Part shown: positions 1 to 6,155 of the stretch, piece by piece
Numbering within the stretch: the first letter of the stretch is position 1
Layout: each line of letters begins with the position of its first letter
Source of the DNA: CATJXY01 sp964623925
GTDB taxonomy: Bacteria > Bacillota_I > Bacilli_A > Erysipelotrichales > Erysipelotrichaceae
Reading direction: 5' to 3'
NCBI GenBank assembly: GCA_964623925.1
Contig: CAZUVT010000091.1
Location: forward strand, 1 to 8,561
DNA: 8,561 nt
Position numbers and translations under genes: made by a program
Notes under the pieces: model-generated
The model's database searches: none
The model's input: the letters and a program-made list of their open reading frames with translations, nothing else
What the model was told of the DNA's origin: nothing

Positions 1-741
1 ATCGTTCAGCTGGACGGTGCTTTTATGGATGGAGAGACATTGAGATTCGGGGCTGTCGGTGGAATTGAGAATATTGCTTCGCCGATTGAACTGGCTCAGA
101 AATTATCGGAAAATGAATTCAATTGTCTGCTGGTCGGAAACGGAGCACAGAAAGAGGCTATCCGATTGGGAATGAAGAGGATCGATCTCTCGACGTCAGG
201 TTCTCGATCTGCCTATGAGCAAAGGAAAAAAGCGGTAGATCAGAATCTTCATTCTTATAATGATCATGATACAGTCGGAGTCATCTGCCTTGATAAGCAA
301 GGCCATTTGGTATCTGCTACTTCAACATCCGGATTGTTTATGAAGAAAGATGGTCGTGTCGGAGATAGTCCGATCATCGGATCCGGATTTTATGCCGACG
401 ATGAGATCGGTGCTGCAACTGCAACAGGTGTTGGAGAAGATATCATGAAAGGATGTCTCAGTTATGAAATCGTTCGTTTAATAAAGGAGGGACTTTCCCC
501 GCAGCAAGCGGCGGAAAAAGCCGTTTTTGAATTGGATAAAAAACTGATAAAGCGTAACGGCAAAGCACATTCCATCTCCGCTATCTGCATGAATAAAGAA
601 GGCAAGTGGGGAATAGGGACAAATTGTCCGTTTGCCTTTGTTGCAGCCGATGAAAATCACGAACCGATGATCTATTATGCTGAGCCAGAAAACGGGTCTG
701 TGAAGATCCGGGAAATACGGATGACGGATCAGGTGGATTGA
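1..741 (+). CDS. N4-(beta-N-acetylglucosaminyl)-L-asparaginase (glycosylasparaginase), 5'-truncated by the window
   Basis: An Ntn-hydrolase of the asparaginase-2 family. It would cleave the GlcNAc-Asn bond of glycoasparagines, giving aspartate and the amino sugar. The frame is open from base 1, so the Met at 25 is internal and the N-terminus lies outside the window; roughly 70-80 residues are missing judging by usual family length. Numbering from that Met, the nucleophile is Thr83 in the HDTVG motif, the form typical of glycosylasparaginases rather than plain isoaspartyl peptidases. The precursor is expected to self-cleave before Thr83. Other family active-site residues fall at the expected distances: Thr101, Arg111 and Asp114 in GRVGDSP, and Thr134-Gly135. 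The beta chain would be about 156 residues. No signal peptide can be judged. A terminator follows 24 bases after the stop, so it ends its own transcript. Family call is firm; glycoasparagine specificity is inferred from the motif. Confidence 0.9.
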   Translation: MVQLDGAFMDGETLRFGAVGGIENIASPIELAQKLSENEFNCLLVGNGAQKEAIRLGMKRIDLSTSGSRSAYEQRKKAVDQNLHSYNDHDTVGVICLDKQGHLVSATSTSGLFMKKDGRVGDSPIIGSGFYADDEIGAATATGVGEDIMKGCLSYEIVRLIKEGLSPQQAAEKAVFELDKKLIKRNGKAHSISAICMNKEGKWGIGTNCPFAFVAADENHEPMIYYAEPENGSVKIREIRMTDQVD

Positions 742-764
742 TAAGAAATGATAAAAAGAATAGG

Positions 765-802
765 CACCCGGTATTTGAAGAATAAGGAACCGGGTGTTTT
801 TT
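765..802 (+). terminator. Rho-independent terminator after the glycosylasparaginase gene
   Basis: An 8-bp perfect stem, CACCCGGT (765-772) with ACCGGGTG (789-796), is followed by a run of six T (797-802). The 16-base loop is long but the stem is GC-rich. It sits just after the stop at 741 and isolates this gene from the downstream aminotransferase unit. Confidence 0.85.
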
Positions 803-874
803 ATGTCTCATCATTTTTGAATAATAAACAGGACATTGGTTTCATTCAAATGTGATGAATTAAAAATAACTGCT

Positions 875-889
875 TTGGAAACGATTAAA
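875..889. promoter_or_regulatory. Candidate catabolite-responsive element (cre) for CcpA
   Basis: TTGGAAACGATTAAA matches the Gram-positive cre consensus WTGNAANCGNWNNCW at every defined position except the penultimate one, where A replaces C. It lies about 70 bases upstream of the aminotransferase-nagA unit, just ahead of the tentative promoter. Carbon-catabolite control would suit an amino-sugar gene, but the site is AT-rich and could arise by chance. Confidence 0.3.
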
Positions 890-905
890 AATTAATAGAT
901 GGACC

Positions 906-934
906 TTTTCTTTTAATTCGGAAAATGCGATAAT
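906..934 (+). promoter_or_regulatory. Weak candidate promoter for the aminotransferase-nagA unit
   Basis: GATAAT at 929-934 is preceded by TG at 926-927, giving an extended -10. The matching -35, TTTTCT at 906-911 with 17-base spacing, is poor (3 of 6). A start near 941 would give a leader of about 20 bases that still includes the GCGAGG ribosome site (947-952), 7 bases before the ATG at 960. Confidence 0.3.
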
Positions 935-959
935 AAATTTAATTAAGCGAGGTATTTTT

Positions 960-2141
960 ATGAAATATGATTTTACTACATTAGTGGATCGAAGCACATT
1001 GAGTTCTTCGAAATGGGATGGCATGTTCAAAAAAGGAAAGAATCTGCCAAAGGGAATCGTTCCTTTTTCTGTTGCCGATATGGAATTTAAAAGTCCATCC
1101 AAGATCACAGAAGGATTGAGAGAATATCTGAGTGACAGTGTCTTGGGATATGTTCATCCTTCCGAGGCTTATTATGATGCGATCTGTAATTGGATGAAAA
1201 GCCATCATGGATATGAAGTGGACCGTCATCGCATTTTGACAACACCGGGTGTTGTATGTGCAATCAATCTGGCAATTGAAAGTTTTACGGAGCCGGATGA
1301 AAATGTGTTGATCATGGCTCCCTCTTATCCGCCTTTCTATCATACGGTCGAAGCATGTCAGCGCAAGTTGATCGTGAATGAATTAGTCTTGAAAGAGGGA
1401 CATTATGAGATTGATTTTGAGGATTTCGAAGCAAAGGCGAAAGATCCGAAGACAACGATGTTCATTTTGTGTTCGCCGCATAATCCGACCGGTCGAGTCT
1501 GGAGAAGAGAAGAGCTTCAAAGAATTGCTCAGATCTGTTTAGAGCATCATGTCTTTGTTGTTGCAGATGAGATCCATCATGATCTGATCATGCCGGGATA
1601 TACGCATACCTGTTTTCCGACTTTATCTAAAGAAATCGAAGATAACTGCATGATCTGTACTTCTGTTTCTAAAACATTCAATGTTGCGGGAATGAAAGTT
1701 TCAAATATCATGATTCCAAATGAGGAAAGATTTGAAAAAGTGAAGAGTCTTGCTGAAAAATGGCATGTGACATCGCTGGGACTTTTATCTTATGAAGCTT
1801 GCCGGATCGGATATGCCGAGTGTGAAGACTGGCTTGAAGAATTGATTCAGGTAGTCTATGAAAATAAACAGTTTGTTGAGAAGTATTTAAAGGAAAACCT
1901 TCCGATGCTGAAACCGGTTGAATGTGAAGGAACTTATTTGATGTGGATTGATTTCAGAGCTTTGAAGATGAATGATGAAGAACTTGAAACCTTCTTGCAA
2001 AGCAAGGCTTATTGGTTCACCAATCAGGGATATACATTCTTAAAGAGCGGAAGCGGATTTGAAAGATTGAACATTGCTTGCCCGAAATGGGTATTGGAAG
2101 AAGCGTTGGAGCGTTTGAATCAAGCAATCAATGGGAAATAA
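960..2141 (+). CDS. PatB/MalY-family PLP-dependent C-S lyase / aminotransferase (cystathionine beta-lyase type)
   Basis: A 393-residue fold-type I PLP enzyme, the usual length for the MalY/PatB group, whose members perform beta-elimination on cystathionine or cysteine-like substrates. It is cytosolic, with no signal or membrane segment. The N-terminus has the family pattern PFSVADMEF (35-43). PLP-site residues are visible: Asn175 in SPHNPTGR, Asp203 in VADEIHHDL, the Schiff-base Lys238 in SVSKTFN, and Arg369 near the end in GSGFERLNIA, expected to bind the substrate carboxylate. The start is supported by GCGAGG seven bases upstream. The gene ends 32 bases before nagA with no terminator between, so they are probably cotranscribed. 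Substrate cannot be told from sequence; cystathionine beta-lyase is the default, and a regulatory side-role like that of E. coli MalY is possible but unsupported. Confidence 0.9.
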   Translation: MKYDFTTLVDRSTLSSSKWDGMFKKGKNLPKGIVPFSVADMEFKSPSKITEGLREYLSDSVLGYVHPSEAYYDAICNWMKSHHGYEVDRHRILTTPGVVCAINLAIESFTEPDENVLIMAPSYPPFYHTVEACQRKLIVNELVLKEGHYEIDFEDFEAKAKDPKTTMFILCSPHNPTGRVWRREELQRIAQICLEHHVFVVADEIHHDLIMPGYTHTCFPTLSKEIEDNCMICTSVSKTFNVAGMKVSNIMIPNEERFEKVKSLAEKWHVTSLGLLSYEACRIGYAECEDWLEELIQVVYENKQFVEKYLKENLPMLKPVECEGTYLMWIDFRALKMNDEELETFLQSKAYWFTNQGYTFLKSGSGFERLNIACPKWVLEEALERLNQAINGK

Positions 2142-2173
2142 AATTTGAATACACAAGAAAGAGAGGAATGAAT

Positions 2174-3382
2174 ATGATTCTTTATTGCGACCGTATATAC
2201 ATGGAAGATGGGATGAAAAAAGGATTCCTTGAAATTGAAGATGGGAAATTCAAAGCCTTCTATGATGATAAATCACAAATCAAGGCAGATCAGGATTGGA
2301 CAGGATATCGAATCATTCCGGGAATTATTGATACGCATAACCATGGATGCATGGGTTATAATTTGATGGATGTTAAAAAGGTGGCAGAATCTTTTGAAAT
2401 TGAAGGATATTTAAAAGGGTTGGCTTCTTTGGGAGTCACCGGAGCCTTTCCGACGACAACCAATGTAATGACCATTGCCAAGCTTGCAGAAATGTCGGAT
2501 CAGCCGCTTGTCGGAACAAGAATTTTAGGCATTCACTCGGAGGGGCCATGGGGAGCCAGAGTCGGAGAAAAGGGAGTCAATACCGGATATCCTGCTGTCG
2601 ATATGGATGTTGCCAGAAAAATGGTAGAAGCGGGAAAGGGGAAACTCCGGCTTGTGGATATTGCGCCGGAAGTTCCGGGAGCTCTTGAAGCAATTCAATA
2701 TTTTGTCCAAAATGGTGTGACGGTAGGAGCTTATCATACAAATGCGAATTATGAAGAAGCAAATCGGGGAATTGATGCCGGCATTACCGTGGCAACCCAT
2801 TTGGGAAATGTCATGACGGGACTTCATCACCGCGATATCGGTACTTTGGGAGCCTGCCTTTTAAGACCGGAAGTGGATTGTGAAGTGATTTGTGACGGAA
2901 TGCATGTGAGTCTTGAAATGATCAGAATTTATTTCAAAGTGAAAGATTATAGTCGTTTCATGATGGTTTCCGATAATGTCCAGTATGCCGGACTTCCTGA
3001 AGGGAAATATCGCGGCATGAGTGATGATCCGACGTCCGATAGAAAAACGATTACGATCAATGAAGAAGGATTTGTTTTGAGTGAGACCGGCCGGCTTTCC
3101 GGAAGTTCAAAACCGGTTATTTATGGCATCAAGAATCTTGTAGAAAAGCTCTCGATCCCAATGGAAACGGTACTAACGATGTCAAGCTTGAATCCGGCGA
3201 AGAAATATGGCTTTGCAAAGAGAAAAGGAAGTATCAGGATTGGCAAAGATGCGGATTTTGTGGTTATTGATGATGAATATCACGTCATGGAGACAGTTTG
3301 CGAAGGACAGAAAATATTTGATCACAGTGATAAAGTGAATCTGGTCAATGAAGCCTATCTGCAAGCATACAAGATCGGATAG
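2174..3382 (+). CDS. nagA: N-acetylglucosamine-6-phosphate deacetylase (NagA)
   Basis: A 402-residue amidohydrolase-superfamily enzyme that converts GlcNAc-6-P to glucosamine-6-P plus acetate in the cytosol. Visible residues: an HxH metal motif, His55 and His57 in GIIDTHNHG; the metal-bridging Glu123 in HSEGPWG; metal ligands His188 (GAYHTN) and His209 (ATHLGN); substrate-contact region with Asn212 and Arg220; His244 in DGMH; and the catalytic Asp267 in VSDNVQYAGLP. The C-terminal stretch GSIRIGKDADFVVID (352-366) is the usual closing beta-sandwich of the family. I chose ATG 2174 because AAGAAAGAGAGG ends at 2166, seven bases upstream; the ATG at 2168 is too close and an in-frame start at 2078 lies inside the preceding gene. 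The loop after Glu123 and the TGLHHRD stretch differ from textbook NagA, so a related N-acyl sugar substrate is possible. A terminator follows. Confidence 0.88.
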   Translation: MILYCDRIYMEDGMKKGFLEIEDGKFKAFYDDKSQIKADQDWTGYRIIPGIIDTHNHGCMGYNLMDVKKVAESFEIEGYLKGLASLGVTGAFPTTTNVMTIAKLAEMSDQPLVGTRILGIHSEGPWGARVGEKGVNTGYPAVDMDVARKMVEAGKGKLRLVDIAPEVPGALEAIQYFVQNGVTVGAYHTNANYEEANRGIDAGITVATHLGNVMTGLHHRDIGTLGACLLRPEVDCEVICDGMHVSLEMIRIYFKVKDYSRFMMVSDNVQYAGLPEGKYRGMSDDPTSDRKTITINEEGFVLSETGRLSGSSKPVIYGIKNLVEKLSIPMETVLTMSSLNPAKKYGFAKRKGSIRIGKDADFVVIDDEYHVMETVCEGQKIFDHSDKVNLVNEAYLQAYKIG

Positions 3383-3404
3383 TTTAAAACTTTATAGATC
3401 GAAG

Positions 3405-3443
3405 AAAAGCACCTGATTTCAAAAAGAGAAAAGGTGCTTTTTT
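3405..3443. terminator. Terminator between convergent nagA and HAD phosphatase genes, possibly bidirectional
   Basis: A 10-bp stem AAAAGCACCT (3405-3414) with AGGTGCTTTT (3432-3441) is extended by an inner TTTC/GAAA pairing (3417-3420 with 3428-3431), and six T end at 3443. It lies between two convergent stops (3382 and 3477). The A-run at the left edge gives a short T-run on the other strand, so it can plausibly serve both genes, though it is stronger for nagA. Confidence 0.85.
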
Positions 3444-3476
3444 AGTTCATTTGATCTGAAGAAACAATCGAAATAT

Positions 3477-4337
3477 TTAGCGCAGGAGATTTTGTTCGAC
3501 AAATTTCGCAAGACCTTCATTTTTATTGCTGTCACAGACGAAATCTGCTTTTTCTTTTAATTGGGACATGCTGTTGCCCATGGCAATGCCGATTCCGGAT
3601 GCTTCCAATAGTGAGATATCATTGCCTCCATCACCGAATGCAATGGTTTCATCCAGAGTTAGATTTTCAATTTTGCAGAGTTGGATCAGGGCATTTCCTT
3701 TGGATGTGCCTTTTTTTGTGACTTCCAGCCAATTCTTGGCAACAAAATAAGTGTCAAATTGATCTGGATGATTTTTATGAAGCAATTTTTCGAATTGAAG
3801 TAATTTTTTGTATCTGCTGAAAAAACCGATCTTTCCTAATCCTTCTGTCAGATAGGGGCGAATATCCGTCGTATTGGTTTGGGGATAGCCATCTACCTGA
3901 CGATAGATCCATTGCAGTTTTCTGGCCACAGAATAAATCCTGGATACAAATAAAGAGAATCCGGTCCCGACATTGTATAGCCTATTATCGAATCCCAAAA
4001 CACTGACAAGCTGCATGCTTTTGGCACTGTCAATGATCTGAAGGCATTGCTCGATACTTAGTTTTTCTTGTTCCGTGACTTCCTGTGTTGAACAATTTTG
4101 AATGAACTGACCATTGGCTCCGATGATGTAGCCGCCATATTCACAAAGATGAAGTTCATCGATCAATGGAATACAATCACTATAATTTCGGCCGCTGACT
4201 AAAGCAATCTTGCCACCCTGGTTCTGCCATTTCAGTAAGATTTCTTTTGTCCAGGGTGGAATCTTTCCTTTGGAATTGACCAGTGTTCCATCAATGTCAG
4301 TTGCAATCAATTTGATTTTTCTATAATCCGGATTCAT
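3477..4337 (-). CDS. Cof-type HAD-IIB family phosphatase
   Basis: A 286-residue haloacid-dehalogenase-like hydrolase of the Cof/YwpJ group, cytosolic Mg-dependent sugar- or nucleotide-phosphate phosphatases. All four HAD motifs are present: motif I DIDGT with nucleophile Asp14 and acid Asp16; motif II Ser48 in LVSGR; motif III Lys213 in KKGTSKGNAL; motif IV GDGGND with Asp236 and Asp240. The C2 cap lies between motifs II and III, roughly residues 80-200. The KG(T/V)SKG and GDGGND patterns are typical of the Cof subgroup. The start is backed by GGTGAT five bases upstream on the minus strand. It is transcribed alone, divergent from ddl and convergent with nagA. The substrate is unknown; members of this group are promiscuous, and pairing with nagA gives no real clue. 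Confidence 0.92.
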   Translation of the reverse strand: MNPDYRKIKLIATDIDGTLVNSKGKIPPWTKEILLKWQNQGGKIALVSGRNYSDCIPLIDELHLCEYGGYIIGANGQFIQNCSTQEVTEQEKLSIEQCLQIIDSAKSMQLVSVLGFDNRLYNVGTGFSLFVSRIYSVARKLQWIYRQVDGYPQTNTTDIRPYLTEGLGKIGFFSRYKKLLQFEKLLHKNHPDQFDTYFVAKNWLEVTKKGTSKGNALIQLCKIENLTLDETIAFGDGGNDISLLEASGIGIAMGNSMSQLKEKADFVCDSNKNEGLAKFVEQNLLR

Positions 4338-4352
4338 AATATCACCGCGTTT

Positions 4353-4380
4353 ATTTTAACATAATCTTTTGTTTACACAA
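4353..4380 (-). promoter_or_regulatory. Possible promoter for the HAD phosphatase gene
   Basis: On the minus strand, TTGTGT (4375-4380) is followed after 16 bases by TAAAAT (4353-4358), with a TG one base ahead giving an extended -10. The -10 is good (5 of 6) and the -35 weak (3 of 6). The implied leader is only about 10 bases, placing the ribosome site at the very 5' end, which lowers confidence. Confidence 0.35.
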
Positions 4381-4454
4381 ACAGATTTCTTTTAAATGAA
4401 GGGAATCATAAGGATGAATTCATAAAATCAAAAAAGAAAAAAGTTGGAAAAGAG

Positions 4455-4482
4455 TTCACTTTTGAGGGAATCCTAGTATAAT
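4455..4482 (+). promoter_or_regulatory. ddl: Sigma-A-type promoter for ddl
   Basis: A perfect TATAAT (4477-4482) lies 16 bases after TTCACT (4455-4460, 4 of 6 to TTGACA). Transcription would start near 4489, leaving a leader of about 20 bases that contains GGAGG (4497-4501), eight bases before the ATG at 4510. Confidence 0.65.
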
Positions 4483-4509
4483 AAATAAAGGAATTCGGAG
4501 GTACTACAC

Positions 4510-5708
4510 ATGAAAATAAATGTCGGTGTTTTGTTTGGCGGAGAATCAGTTGAACATGAAGTCAGTGTGATCACAGCCATGCAGGCAATGGAAGCCTTAG
4601 ATAAAACAAAGTATGAAGTGATACCGGTGTATATTTCAAAGCAACGCTTATTTTACAGCTCTGAGCTTTTGAAAAACATGGAGACATATAGGAATTTAGC
4701 TGATTTGACTAATAAGGTCCCTCAGGTGACATTCATTAAAAAGGACCAGAAAGTATTTTTGGAACCGGTCAAGAAAGGACTCTTTACAAAGCCGATTGCG
4801 CAGTTGGATGTCATTCTTCCGATCGTTCATGGCACAAATGGTGAAGATGGGACTTTGCAGGGATTTTAGAGATGTTGAAAATACCTTACGGCGGTTGCGA
4901 TGTGATGGCTGCAGCGGTTGGACAAGATAAAGTCTTCATGAAACATATCTTGCAAAACAGCGGTCTTCCGATCGGGGATTGGTTCTGGCTTTACGGTCAT
5001 GAATTTGGATCGACAAAGCAGGAAGTGATGAAAAAGGTTCATGATCTGGGATATCCGGTCGTTTTAAAACCGGCGTGCTTAGGAAGTTCAGTCGGAATCG
5101 TTATCGCACATAACGATGAAGAATTTGAATCGGGAATCGAAGAAACTTCTCAGTATGACAATAAAGTGGTCGTAGAAAAGATGATCTGCGATTTGATCGA
5201 AATCAACTGTTCCGTACTCGGAGACTCTTTCGAATGTCACCCATCCGTTTTGGAACAGGTAGCAAAGCAGGACGAGATCCTCAGTTTCCATGATAAATAT
5301 GAAAGCAACGGCGGATCAAAGAAAACCGGCGGATCCAAAGGAATGGCTTCAACCGCAAGAATTGTTCCGGCACCTTTGGATGAGGAAACAACAAAGAGAA
5401 TTCAGGATCTGGCAGTAAGGACATTTAAAGCTCTTTCCGCCAGCGGTGTCAGCCGGATCGACTTTATGATGGATGGACAGACAAAAGAAATCTATGTAAA
5501 TGAAATCAATACGATTCCGGGAAGTCTTGCTTTCTATTTGTGGGAGAAAACAGATTGTAATTTCACACAATTGATGGATGAACTGATTGATCTGGCAGTG
5601 AAGCGCCAAAGAAGAAGAGAAAAAATGATCTTCTCTTATGATACGAATTTGTTAGCTAATTTCTCGCTTCATGGGGCAAAAGGTTCAAAAGGAGTTAAAA
5701 ATTCATAG
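4510..5708 (+). pseudogene. ddl: D-alanine--D-alanine ligase, frame broken by a one-base deficit
   Basis: An ATP-grasp ligase making D-Ala-D-Ala for peptidoglycan. The frame from 4510 stops at 4867-4869 after 119 residues; the rest continues in another frame to 5708, including 278 codons from ATG 4872. Restoring one T in the T-run at 4864-4867 gives a 399-residue protein joined as QGF-LE-MLK. The first part holds the N-terminal domain, with Glu15 in GGESVEHEVS and HGTNGEDGTLQG near its end. The second part, numbered from 4872, has VVLKPACLGSSVGI (63-76), Glu102 in the hinge, Lys142-Tyr143 in the omega loop, and metal ligands Asp197, Glu211 and Asn213 in SRIDFM and NEINTIPG. Tyr143 suggests D-Ala rather than D-lactate as second substrate. 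The tail with FSYDTNLL is an extension seen in clostridia-type Ddl. All else is conserved, so a sequencing error, recent mutation or split translation are the options. Confidence 0.85.
4864..4871 (+). other. ddl: Frameshift site within ddl
   Basis: The four-T run 4864-4867 is followed at once by an in-frame TAG (4867-4869). Reading with one extra T gives TTT-TTA-GAG-ATG and rejoins the conserved Ddl sequence. There is also AGGGA at 4859-4863, eight bases ahead of the ATG at 4872, which could permit reinitiation. No classic slippery heptamer is present. Confidence 0.8.
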
Positions 5709-5715
5709 CTAAGCA

Positions 5716-5745
5716 GGCAGAGAAAAAAGTTTCTCTGTCTTTTTT
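5716..5745 (+). terminator. Rho-independent terminator after ddl
   Basis: A 10-bp stem (5716-5725 with 5730-5739, containing one G-T pair) closes on an AAAG loop and is followed by six T (5740-5745). It starts eight bases after the ddl stop and separates ddl from the secA unit. Confidence 0.9.
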
Positions 5746-5773
5746 ATTCATGAAAAAACTTGAGTTGTTTTTC

Positions 5774-5802
5774 TTGAATTACGATCAAAATCACTTTATA
5801 CT
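5774..5802 (+). promoter_or_regulatory. Promoter for the small-protein/secA unit
   Basis: TTGAAT (5774-5779, 4 of 6) and TATACT (5797-5802, 5 of 6) are spaced by 17 bases. Transcription would begin near 5809, just ahead of the strong AGGAGGA (5814-5820), six bases before the ATG at 5827. No terminator or other good promoter is seen before secA, so secA is probably read from here. Confidence 0.7.
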
Positions 5803-5826
5803 TGAAGCTATATAGGAGGAATTCAT

Positions 5827-6126
5827 ATGGGACAGCGCGCATGTAAGATCATTTTCGCTATATTTGCTTTGTTTCTGTTGTTTTTATCATGCAATCCCGT
5901 TGAATTTAAAGATTCCGATTCCGTTGAGTATTTTGAAAAGGCAGCTCAAAGCGAACCGGTATTAAAAAATAGTGAACGGATCTTGGTATGGATTCTTCCT
6001 GAAGAGACACTGTTTAAAATTGAATTGGATGAAGTGAAACCGATCTTAATGGAAGAGCCTTATTTCTCTGTTCGACTGGTTTCTTTGATCTATCCTGTAG
6101 GAATCTTAGCTCCACCATCTTTTTGA
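5827..6126 (+). CDS. Small exported protein upstream of secA; candidate secretion-monitoring arrest peptide
   Basis: 99 residues, with no protein family I recognise. The N-terminus has positive charges (Arg4, Lys7), then a hydrophobic stretch (8-21) ending in Cys22. FLSC is an imperfect lipobox, so the protein may be a lipoprotein or simply membrane-inserted. The middle is charged and featureless. The last residues run G92-I-L-A-P-P-S-F99. GILAPP matches four of six positions of the SecM core GIRAGP, and APP matches the end of RAPP in ApdA/ApdP arrest peptides, although the Arg of both is Leu here. Length and layout (N-terminal membrane segment, C-terminal candidate stall site about 75 residues on) resemble MifM. 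It has a strong ribosome site, its own promoter, and ends 29 bases before secA. Its last codons can pair with the secA ribosome site. The arrest role is inference; an ordinary small lipoprotein is the alternative. Confidence 0.8.
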   Translation: MGQRACKIIFAIFALFLLFLSCNPVEFKDSDSVEYFEKAAQSEPVLKNSERILVWILPEETLFKIELDEVKPILMEEPYFSVRLVSLIYPVGILAPPSF

Positions 6127-6148
6127 TTTAGAAAATCGATGGAAGGAG
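6110..6148 (+). promoter_or_regulatory. Predicted hairpin sequestering the secA Shine-Dalgarno
   Basis: CTCC (6110-6113) can pair with GGAG (6145-6148), CCATC (6115-6119) with GATGG (6138-6142), and TTTT (6121-6124) with AAAA (6132-6135). Small internal loops lie between, and the apical loop is GATTTAG. The 3' arm contains the core of the secA ribosome site AAGGAGA. The 5' arm consists of the A-P-P-S-F codons and the first base of the stop of the preceding gene, so a ribosome positioned there would open the stem and expose the site. Pairing was done by eye; no energy was computed. Confidence 0.6.
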
Positions 6149-6155
6149 AAATGAA

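Noticed and set aside
2078..2173. Longer NagA reading frame starting inside the aminotransferase gene
   Set aside because: The extra residues do not look like NagA, would overlap the upstream coding end, and have no ribosome site; ATG 2174 has a purine-rich site at the right spacing.
3526..3750. Open frame on the plus strand across the HAD phosphatase gene
   Set aside because: It lies wholly opposite a well-supported gene with all HAD motifs, has no protein similarity I recognise and no convincing ribosome site.
4414..4423. Perfect 10-base palindrome ATGAATTCAT in the HAD-ddl divergent region
   Set aside because: It is short, AT-rich and not extended by further symmetry, so it does not justify calling an operator.
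4401..4472. GGGAATC repeated at 4401-4407 and 4466-4472 near the ddl promoter
   Set aside because: A seven-base direct repeat with 58 bases between copies is expected by chance and has no supporting symmetry.
4861..4871. Programmed -1 ribosomal frameshift in ddl
   Set aside because: Slipping back one base would restore the frame, but the P-site codon would move from TTT to ATT and there is no X-XXY-YYZ heptamer. Ddl is also not known to use frameshifting.
6151..6153. ATG five bases upstream of the secA start
   Set aside because: It is out of frame with secA and sits only one base from the AAGGAGA site; ATG 6156 is in frame and spaced properly.
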